A stretch of DNA of 6,261 nt from Spirochaeta sp. (GTDB lineage: Bacteria; Spirochaetota; Spirochaetia; Spirochaetales_E; Spirochaetaceae_B), in NCBI GenBank assembly GCA_030590585.1, contig JAUUYD010000148.1, positions 1 to 6,261 of the forward strand, in the 5' to 3' direction. Both the position numbers and the translations under genes were made by a program. The notes beneath the pieces were generated by a model, which was not told the DNA's origin, made no database searches, and was given only the letters and a program-made list of their open reading frames with translations. Positions 1-5,299 of the stretch are shown piece by piece. The stretch's first letter is position 1, and every line of letters starts with the position of its first letter.

Positions 1-423
1 CTGAAGGAAACCATAAATCGATTCAGAACCGTGGATCCGGCTATTGAGTGGATTCTTGTACCGGGTGATGAAGAATTACCGGTTCTGGCTGAGTCGGGGC
101 AGATAAGACAGGTTTTGGTAAATCTTCTGAAGAACGCCATGGAGGCCGGTTCAACGAAAATCACCATTCGGGCCGATTTGATTCAACGGGGAACAACACC
201 GTATGTTCGGATGCTGGTGCGGGATGATGGCGAAGGAATTCCTCCGGACCGGGCCGCCTCTGTCTTTCAGCCGTACGATTCGACACGGGATCGTGGTACA
301 GGCCTTGGACTGGCGGTGGTTCAGCGTATAATCTATGATCATCGTGGTCGAATCTGGTTTGAATCGGAGCCGGATTCGGGAACGGTTTTTTATATCGATT
401 TACCGGCCGGGGAGGGCTTATGA
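1..423 (+). CDS. ntrY: Sensor histidine kinase, NtrY-like, C-terminal ATPase domain (5' end outside window)
   Basis: The reading frame is open from base 1, so this is the 3' end of a longer gene; a GTG at base 31 is internal and not the start. The 140 visible residues form the HATPase_c catalytic domain that binds ATP and phosphorylates the kinase's own histidine. Visible motifs (residues counted from base 1) are the N box with NLLKNAMEAG at 41-50, the G1 box DDGEG at 75-79, an F-box-like FQPYDSTR at 89-96 and the G2 box GTGLGL at 99-104. The 'PY-x-ST-R..GTGLGLA' pattern is typical of NtrY-type kinases, and the next gene encodes an NtrX-type regulator, which supports the ntrY name. The sensor, HAMP/PAS and phospho-His regions lie upstream and cannot be judged. 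The stop codon overlaps the ntrX start by 4 bp (ATGA). The kinase assignment is secure; the NtrY subfamily is an inference. Confidence 0.88.
   Translation: MKETINRFRTVDPAIEWILVPGDEELPVLAESGQIRQVLVNLLKNAMEAGSTKITIRADLIQRGTTPYVRMLVRDDGEGIPPDRAASVFQPYDSTRDRGTGLGLAVVQRIIYDHRGRIWFESEPDSGTVFYIDLPAGEGL
409..416 (+). promoter_or_regulatory. Strong Shine-Dalgarno for ntrX
   Basis: A purine run, GGGGAGGG, ends 3 nt before the ATG at 420 and contains a full GGAGG core. It lies in the last codons of the kinase gene. Together with the ATGA overlap it fixes the ntrX start and points to efficient translation of the regulator. Confidence 0.75.
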
Positions 424-1790
424 GCCGTATTCTCATTATTGATGACGAACCTGCAATTCAGGACGTTCTTGGGGACATCCTGCGGGATGAAGGTTATGAG
501 GTTTTTGTAGCCGAAGATGGACTTGAAGGTTTACGACTTCTTAAAACCGAACCTGTAGATGTTGTATTTCTCGATATCTGGCTTCCCGGCAAAGGAGGAA
601 TAGACGTCCTTGAAGAAATCAAGGCTGAGTGGACTGATGTAGAGGTGGTGATTATTTCAGGTCATGCGACGGTAGAAACTGCTGTTCGGGCTATTAAACT
701 CGGTGCATATGACTATCTGGAAAAACCACTGGACCTGGGGCGTGTTGTAACGATTGCCCGAAATGCTGTCCGTCTCGAGGTTCTAAGGCGGGAAAATGCT
801 GCTCTGAGGCAGGGGCAGTTTATGGAAGACGACATGATAGGTGAGACCGAAGAGATGCACCGGATTCGGGAAATTGTCGGACAAAGTGCACCTTCGAATT
901 CACGGGTGATGATTCTTGGAGAAAACGGTACCGGTAAGGAGCTGGTAGCTCGAATGATTCATAGCCGAAGCAAGCGGTCAACCCGACCTTTTGTAGAAGT
1001 TAACTGTGCGGCGATTCCGGATAACCTGATTGAGAGCGAGTTGTTCGGCCATGAGAAGGGAGCCTTTACAGGTGCGGTTGCCAGAAGACGGGGAAAATTC
1101 GAAATTGCCGACAGCGGTACACTGTTTCTGGATGAAGTGGCGGATATGAGTCTTGAGGCCCAGGCAAAAGTGCTTCGTGCTGTTCAGGAAATGACTTTTG
1201 AGCGGGTTGGCGGCGAAGATCAGATCCATGTGGATGTCAGAATTATCTCCGCGACCAACAAGGATATTCGCCGGGAAGTTGAAGAAGGCAGATTCCGGGA
1301 AGATTTGTATTTTCGACTCAATGTGATCCCCCTGACCGTACCACCGTTAAGAGAACGCCAGGAAGACCTTCCGGCATTGATAAAATATTTTCATGACAGC
1401 CTTAAAAAGGGAAACCGGGACATTGTATCTCCCGGTTTTTCGGCGGCGGCCATGAAACTTCTTACAGAATATTCATGGCCGGGTAATATTCGGGAGTTGA
1501 AGAATTTTATCGAGAGGGTTAACATCCTTGTAGACGAGAGTGAGGTAACCGAAGAAACGGCCCGCTATTATCTCGGTGAGGCAGGTTCCCGTCCTTCTGC
1601 CGCTTCTGCCGACCGGGAATATGATAGTATGAAACTCGGTGAGGCAAGAGATCTGTTTGAGAAACGGCTGGTGGAACGGCGGCTCGAAGTAAATGGTTTC
1701 AACATTGCAAAAACGGCCCAGGCCATGGGTGTTTATCCCAGTAATCTGCACGGTAAGATAAAGAAATACGGTATCGAGATTAAAAAATGA
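420..1790 (+). CDS. ntrX: NtrX-type sigma-54-dependent response regulator
   Basis: This is a 456-residue bacterial enhancer-binding protein with three complete domains. The receiver (about 1-120) has the acidic pair D8/D9, the phosphoacceptor D52 in FLDIWLPG, S80 and K102. The AAA+ domain (about 138-370) has Walker A GENGTGKE at 167-174, an intact sigma-54-contacting GAFTGA loop at 214-219, Walker B LFLDEV at 235-240, arginine-finger candidates around RFREDLYFR at 291-299, and the sensor II segment WPGNIREL at 353-360. A Fis-type helix-turn-helix lies at about 427-452. FLDIWLPG, ISGHATVETAVRAIK and the linker RRENAALRQ are characteristic of NtrX rather than NtrC. The protein should be phosphorylated by the upstream kinase and then activate sigma-54 RNA polymerase by ATP hydrolysis; no -24/-12 promoter target was noticed in this window. 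The start overlaps the kinase stop and the end overlaps the lexA start, both as ATGA. In other bacteria NtrYX is tied to nitrogen, redox or envelope control; the role here is unknown. Confidence 0.95.
   Translation: MSRILIIDDEPAIQDVLGDILRDEGYEVFVAEDGLEGLRLLKTEPVDVVFLDIWLPGKGGIDVLEEIKAEWTDVEVVIISGHATVETAVRAIKLGAYDYLEKPLDLGRVVTIARNAVRLEVLRRENAALRQGQFMEDDMIGETEEMHRIREIVGQSAPSNSRVMILGENGTGKELVARMIHSRSKRSTRPFVEVNCAAIPDNLIESELFGHEKGAFTGAVARRRGKFEIADSGTLFLDEVADMSLEAQAKVLRAVQEMTFERVGGEDQIHVDVRIISATNKDIRREVEEGRFREDLYFRLNVIPLTVPPLRERQEDLPALIKYFHDSLKKGNRDIVSPGFSAAAMKLLTEYSWPGNIRELKNFIERVNILVDESEVTEETARYYLGEAGSRPSAASADREYDSMKLGEARDLFEKRLVERRLEVNGFNIAKTAQAMGVYPSNLHGKIKKYGIEIKK
1412..1440 (+). terminator. 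Terminator-like hairpin inside ntrX
   Basis: A perfect 9-bp inverted repeat has arms AAACCGGGA (1412-1420) and TCCCGGTTT (1430-1438) around a 9-nt loop. The 3' arm runs into five consecutive T residues (1436-1440), and an A-rich run precedes the 5' arm (1404-1408). This is the layout of an intrinsic terminator, and the A/T flanks make it roughly symmetrical on both strands. It lies within codons 331-341 of ntrX, between the AAA+ core and the sensor II segment. If active it would reduce transcription into distal ntrX, lexA and holA. It may instead be silent during translation or be a chance of codon choice; function is an inference. Confidence 0.4.
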
Positions 1791-2389
1791 AGGCAGTGAC
1801 GAGACGACAGACAGAAGTACTTAATTTCCTCAAATCATTTTTGAGCAATCATAAGTATCCTCCGACGATCAGGGAAATAGCCGGTCATTTCGGTATATCG
1901 GTCAAAGGTGCTTACGATCATGTGAAGGCGCTTGAGAAAAAAGGCCTCATAGCATGTGATAATCATCGTTCCCGGGCCATCGAGATTATAGAATCATCAT
2001 CAGATTCCGATAGAAATCAGGTTCAAGTTCCTCTTCTCGGTCATGTTGCGGCAGGAATGCCTCTATTTGCCGAAGAGAACTATGAAGGTTCCTTATCTCT
2101 ACCCGCTTCCATGGTGGGACATGGCCGGGTTTTCGCCCTGCGTGTTGAGGGGGATAGTATGAATGGTGCCGGAATAATGGACGGTGATATTGCTGTTTTC
2201 TCTCATCAGTCTCAGGTGGAAAATGGGCAGATCGTTGTTGCCATGGTTGATGAGGCTGTTACCCTCAAGCGCTTCTATAAAGAGAAGAATCGGGTTCGCC
2301 TCCAGGCTGAAAATCCGGCCTATCCCCCGTTATATACTGCTGAGGTTCGAATCCTGGGGCGGCTGGCCGCTATTATCCGTTCCTATTAG
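1787..2389 (+). CDS. lexA: LexA repressor, SOS regulon, self-cleaving
   Basis: The 200-residue length is normal for LexA. The N-terminal winged helix-turn-helix (about 1-65) includes the family signature YPPTIREIA at 24-32 and a recognition region SVKGAYDHVKALEKKGLI at 38-55. The C-terminal S24-type peptidase domain has the scissile Ala89-Gly90 bond in HVAAGMP, the nucleophile Ser124 in GDSMNGAGI and the general base Lys161 in VTLKRF. All autoproteolysis residues are therefore present, so RecA-stimulated cleavage and SOS induction should work. The recognition helix differs from both the E. coli (SPNAAEEHLKAL) and Bacillus types, so its operator may also differ. The ATG overlaps the ntrX stop (ATGA) with only a weak GAG upstream at 1776-1778, so translation probably depends on coupling to ntrX. 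No GAAC-N4-GTTC or TTTG-N5-CAAA box was found by eye upstream. That is unusual because lexA is normally autoregulated from its own promoter. Confidence 0.95.
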   Translation: MKAVTRRQTEVLNFLKSFLSNHKYPPTIREIAGHFGISVKGAYDHVKALEKKGLIACDNHRSRAIEIIESSSDSDRNQVQVPLLGHVAAGMPLFAEENYEGSLSLPASMVGHGRVFALRVEGDSMNGAGIMDGDIAVFSHQSQVENGQIVVAMVDEAVTLKRFYKEKNRVRLQAENPAYPPLYTAEVRILGRLAAIIRSY

Positions 2390-2391
2390 GA
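2388..2391 (+). promoter_or_regulatory. Short Shine-Dalgarno for holA
   Basis: AGGA overlaps the lexA stop codon and lies 10 nt before the ATG at 2402. It is short and somewhat distant but is the only purine-rich candidate in the 12-bp gap. It supports the 2402 start and translation of holA from the lexA message. Confidence 0.5.
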
Positions 2392-2401
2392 TTAAAACAG
2401 C

Positions 2402-3382
2402 ATGGCTCGAAAGTTTCTTCCAGTTTATTTCTACCCCGGCCCTGAGGTGGGCCGGAAACGCGCAAGACTGGAAGCGTTGAAAAAGGCCCTGGAAGAACAG
2501 GATGGAGAAGCACCTGAGCAGCACCGGCTCTACCCCTATGATACGGAAACCGCGGAAATCATATCCCTTTTAAAGAACGGCTCCCTTTTCTCATCAAGAC
2601 GGCTGGTAATACTTGCCGATGCCCATGCACTTAAAGCTGCTGATATTAAGATATTCAAAGAATACATCACCTCCCCGTCACCTGAGGCGATTCTGGTTTT
2701 TACAAGCGATGAAGGTCCCGGATCAAGAAACTATCCCCGTTCACTGGCTGATGCACTTCCGAAGAATGCGGTTGAAGTTTTCTGGGAGATGTTTGAACGG
2801 GATAAAAGAGGCTGGGTGATGAACTTTCTCCGGGAAAAGGGGTTGAGAGCTGATAATACGGCGGTTGATCTCCTGCTGGATGTCACTGAAGGAACTACCG
2901 ATGCTCTTCGGGAAGCCTGCGACCTTCTTGCCTTTTCAGTAGATCCGAAACAGCCTATCTGTGAAGCCGATATAGATCGGGTTTTGGAGCACGGGCGGGA
3001 AGAAACAGTATACAGCCTCTTCGATCGATTCTGCCGACGTGATCTGGGAGCTGTGCTGGAGGCCTATCGGAAAATCATTCATTCAGATCCAGGTTCCGTG
3101 GACAGGATATTATCCATGCTGGCCGATCCCCTGATGCATTTGAGGGACTTTGCGGTTCTGATATCCCGGGGGCTGCCTCCTGAAAATGCGGCGAAAGAGC
3201 TTAAACTCAGGGGTGGAAAAAAAGCTATCCGCTCTTACCGTGATGGTGCGCAACGCTTCAGTTCAACCGAGCTTTCATCTGCCTTGAGACGATTGATAGA
3301 CCTGGAATCATGGCTCAGGACTGCACCCAGGGAACTTAGAATACCTAAAACGGAAATCTGGTTTTGCAGTGTTATCGGATGA
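2402..3382 (+). CDS. holA: DNA polymerase III subunit delta (clamp loader)
   Basis: This 326-residue protein is close to the usual delta length of about 340. In the family, delta is the clamp-loader 'wrench' that opens the beta sliding clamp. The N-terminal strand PVYFYPGPE (7-15) matches the family's degraded 'YLxxGEE' start. It is followed by the SLFSSRRLVIL segment, the 'SPSPEAILVF' strand and a C-terminal all-helical collar domain rich in Leu and Arg. The segment EETVYSLFDRFCRRDLGAVLEAYRKI matches the family's conserved 'xxxFxLxDAxxxGDxxxAL' region. As usual for delta, no Walker A motif is visible. The gene lies 12 bp after lexA and probably shares its transcript, placing a replication subunit downstream of the SOS repressor. 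Delta sequences are very divergent, so the call rests on overall pattern and length rather than on catalytic residues. Confidence 0.82.
   Translation: MARKFLPVYFYPGPEVGRKRARLEALKKALEEQDGEAPEQHRLYPYDTETAEIISLLKNGSLFSSRRLVILADAHALKAADIKIFKEYITSPSPEAILVFTSDEGPGSRNYPRSLADALPKNAVEVFWEMFERDKRGWVMNFLREKGLRADNTAVDLLLDVTEGTTDALREACDLLAFSVDPKQPICEADIDRVLEHGREETVYSLFDRFCRRDLGAVLEAYRKIIHSDPGSVDRILSMLADPLMHLRDFAVLISRGLPPENAAKELKLRGGKKAIRSYRDGAQRFSSTELSSALRRLIDLESWLRTAPRELRIPKTEIWFCSVIG
2436..2455 (+). repeat. GC-only hairpin early in holA
   Basis: The arms CCGGCCC (2436-2442) and GGGCCGG (2449-2455) are perfectly complementary around a 6-nt loop. The stem starts 34 nt after the holA start codon, over codons 12-18. 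No T run follows, so it is not an intrinsic terminator. A stable stem this close to the start could slow early elongation or shield the message, or it may only reflect the Pro-Gly and Gly-Arg codons. Confidence 0.3.
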
Positions 3383-3388
3383 ATCCAT

Positions 3389-5224
3389 TTATTCCTTAAC
3401 GGCAGTTTCTTCCGGCTCATAGTAGAGTATTCGGATGGTTTCGGTTTTCTCCTTGTGCCGTATCTTCACATAAAGTGTTTCACTCGCCTGATCGTAATAC
3501 CAACCGGCATAATATCGCTGGAAATTCGGATCTCCGTTCCAGCGTATACCATTCATATAGAGAACGTTGAAACTCTTGATTCCCTGAATGGCAAGGTGAT
3601 GTATCGATCCCGGAGGGAAGTCCATTGAAATCGCAGTTTCCCGAGGTGTGCTTCTCAGTGAAAATCTTTCGGCACTTGTGATGGCCCATGATCCCGATCC
3701 AAGCTCCTGGGCCAATGAGACATGTCTGGGGTAAGCCGGGGCATTGGCAATTGAAGAATACAATTTTTCCGGAGGGATAGAACCTTCACTTGTCACTTCT
3801 CCGTCAGTCTCAAAGAGGAGTTTTCCAGGTATATATCCGTTATCAGCCGAATAATTCAAGGCGGAGATAATCAATTGCCTGCCGACGGATTGATACAGAT
3901 TATCGTTGTTCATCTGCGCTTCGATTATCAATAATACACCTGCGGCAATTGAATGGCTCAGATTGATTGAGCCATCTTCTTCAATCAGCCAGAGGCCGTC
4001 TTTTACCCAGAAAATATTTGGAATGATAAAATTATCAAAATAAGATTTCCTCAATGCCGGATCGCCGACAGGATCATCAATGGATAATTCAGCTGCCTCC
4101 TGAAGGATTAAGAGTCTACTGATTATTCCTGAATTAGTGGCTTCAGACAGTGGAGCCTGGCGGGTAGAGCTCAACATGAGGGATGCTTCTGATGAAAATC
4201 CGGAATCAAGCAGGGCTGTGAGCGGTCTTTCCAAATTGAAATCCGGTGATTTATTCTTCAACGCGCTAATGATATTCCTGGCTTCTCTACCAATCTCCTG
4301 CCTGTGAACCCGGCTTTGATTGATGATGTTTCCCAGAAAAGGGCTTGGAAGCCACCCGATTTTTCCCGAGTAGCTGTCGGCCAGAGATACGATGGATGCA
4401 AGCTTGGAGGGCAGCTGCCCCTGCATAACAGCATCGGCGAGGACTGCAGCCGCCAGAACATCACTCCACTCAGCAGTTCCTTTTATCTCAATCCCGGTTT
4501 TCCATCCATTTCGGGTTTCGGATAACCAGTCTTTTACTGTTCCCTGATAAACCGCCAGCGTCGGCAAGTTACCTTGATTGAACCACTCCGCAGCATCCAG
4601 TCCGCCGCCGTGGTGATCGTCAGTTATTTCGAGTATTGGATCTGCCTTATCCAGAACAACCAGATTAAGACGGAACAGCTTTGAGTCCCATGATGAATCA
4701 CTTGGCAGGGATGCCACATACTCCATATCAGGAGCGGAAATACTCAAGGTGCCGGGATGTCCCTGTACTGCTGAGATGATAACATTTTTTTCCGGCTTAA
4801 GCGGGAGCTCCAGAGAACGAACCGGGGGTACTGTAGTTGGTATCTCCGGTATGAGTAAAACAGAACTGTCATGGGGGTTGGAACGTATTGTCAGGCCGGC
4901 TCCCTCACTGAAAAGGATTCTCACGGAATCGATATCCCTCTCCCATCCGGTGATATCCAGGTAATGGCGGATACCATCGTCTGTAATGAGTATGGCTTTA
5001 TCGCTTTTGCGTAATGAGAGTTCCAAACCATTTACATTTACCTTAAGCCGCCTGATCTGAGGTGCCGACAGTGAAGTCCCGACACTGGATCTGCCTTTTA
5101 CGACAATCCCGTTCAGAACAGTACTGAAACTTTCCACTCTTGTGAAATGTATGGTGAGAAATCCGATTGTTATCAATATGTAGGCCGTAACAAACAAAGT
5201 CCGGCCGGGAAATACCCGATTCAT
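3389..5224 (-). CDS. Membrane-anchored envelope protein of unknown function
   Basis: I do not recognise this 611-residue protein. One hydrophobic segment at about residues 9-28 (LFVTAYILITIGFLTIHF), preceded by Arg residues, looks like an uncleaved signal anchor, which would leave some 580 residues outside the cytoplasmic membrane. Residues 32-200 are rich in alternating hydrophobic and polar stretches typical of beta structure. About 250-470 is mainly helical and could be a helical-repeat or toroid fold. About 521-603 resembles a beta-sandwich of the kind found at the ends of carbohydrate-active enzymes, with the aromatic run YYAGWYYDQASETLYVKI at 571-588. No catalytic motif is certain. An in-frame stop two codons upstream (5231-5233) limits the start to 5224 or later. 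No good Shine-Dalgarno precedes it. It is divergent from the TPR lipoprotein gene and convergent with holA at a 6-bp gap. A spirochaete-specific conserved hypothetical is the best description; a periplasmic glycan-related role is speculative. Confidence 0.85.
   Translation of the reverse strand: MNRVFPGRTLFVTAYILITIGFLTIHFTRVESFSTVLNGIVVKGRSSVGTSLSAPQIRRLKVNVNGLELSLRKSDKAILITDDGIRHYLDITGWERDIDSVRILFSEGAGLTIRSNPHDSSVLLIPEIPTTVPPVRSLELPLKPEKNVIISAVQGHPGTLSISAPDMEYVASLPSDSSWDSKLFRLNLVVLDKADPILEITDDHHGGGLDAAEWFNQGNLPTLAVYQGTVKDWLSETRNGWKTGIEIKGTAEWSDVLAAAVLADAVMQGQLPSKLASIVSLADSYSGKIGWLPSPFLGNIINQSRVHRQEIGREARNIISALKNKSPDFNLERPLTALLDSGFSSEASLMLSSTRQAPLSEATNSGIISRLLILQEAAELSIDDPVGDPALRKSYFDNFIIPNIFWVKDGLWLIEEDGSINLSHSIAAGVLLIIEAQMNNDNLYQSVGRQLIISALNYSADNGYIPGKLLFETDGEVTSEGSIPPEKLYSSIANAPAYPRHVSLAQELGSGSWAITSAERFSLRSTPRETAISMDFPPGSIHHLAIQGIKSFNVLYMNGIRWNGDPNFQRYYAGWYYDQASETLYVKIRHKEKTETIRILYYEPEETAVKE
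3953..3987 (-). repeat. Two overlapping, mutually exclusive hairpins
   Basis: ATGGCTCA (3953-3960) pairs perfectly with TGAGCCAT (3968-3975) around a 7-nt loop. TGATTGA (3964-3970) can instead pair with TCAATCA (3981-3987). The shared bases mean only one stem can form at a time. Both lie within the coding sequence of the 611-residue protein, near the codons for LIEEDGSINLSHS, and are probably incidental. Confidence 0.25.
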
Positions 5225-5232
5225 TGGGGCCT

Positions 5233-5261
5233 ATGATATCAATCTCGTCTCTATGGGACAA
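5233..5261 (-). promoter_or_regulatory. Sigma-70-like promoter for the 611-residue protein
   Basis: Read on the - strand, TTGTCC (5256-5261, 4 of 6 matches to TTGACA) is followed after exactly 17 bp by TATCAT (5233-5238, 5 of 6 matches to TATAAT). The ATG starts 8 nt after the -10 box, where transcription would be expected to begin. The message may therefore be leaderless or nearly so, which agrees with the lack of a clear Shine-Dalgarno. The -35 box is 2 bp from that of the divergent promoter. Confidence 0.5.
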
Positions 5262-5263
5262 GG

Positions 5264-5293
5264 TTGCCCGGCTGTCGACGGGTCGGCTATTAT
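5264..5293 (+). promoter_or_regulatory. Sigma-70-like promoter for the TPR lipoprotein
   Basis: TTGCCC (5264-5269, 4 of 6 matches) is followed after 18 bp by TATTAT (5288-5293, 5 of 6 matches). The ATG at 5300 begins 6 nt after the -10 box, so the expected first transcribed base falls on or beside the start codon. No Shine-Dalgarno is visible before that ATG. The spacer holds the palindrome GTCGAC (5274-5279), which might be an operator core or only a chance palindrome. Confidence 0.45.
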
Positions 5294-5299
5294 AAGCGA

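Noticed and set aside
161..436. - strand open frame of 91 codons opposite the kinase domain
   Set aside because: It overlaps the conserved HATPase motifs on the other strand and its translation is Pro/Arg-rich without any recognisable feature.
978..1751. - strand open frames opposite ntrX (978-1229 and 1473-1751)
   Set aside because: They are antisense to invariant AAA+ and sensor II/HTH motifs; no start signals or domain patterns.
1815..1826. AAGTACTT palindrome near the start of lexA as a possible LexA operator
   Set aside because: It lies within the lexA coding region with no matching promoter, and I know of no LexA box of this form.
2356..2367. GCGGC-TG-GCCGC inverted repeat at the end of lexA as a terminator
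   Set aside because: The loop is only 2 nt and no T run follows; holA begins shortly afterwards.
4601..4621. DDHHGGG motif (residues 202-208 of the 611-residue protein), which recalls the DHH phosphoesterase motif
   Set aside because: The other DHH-family motifs are missing and the protein appears to lie outside the cytoplasm; a short His/Gly run is not enough.
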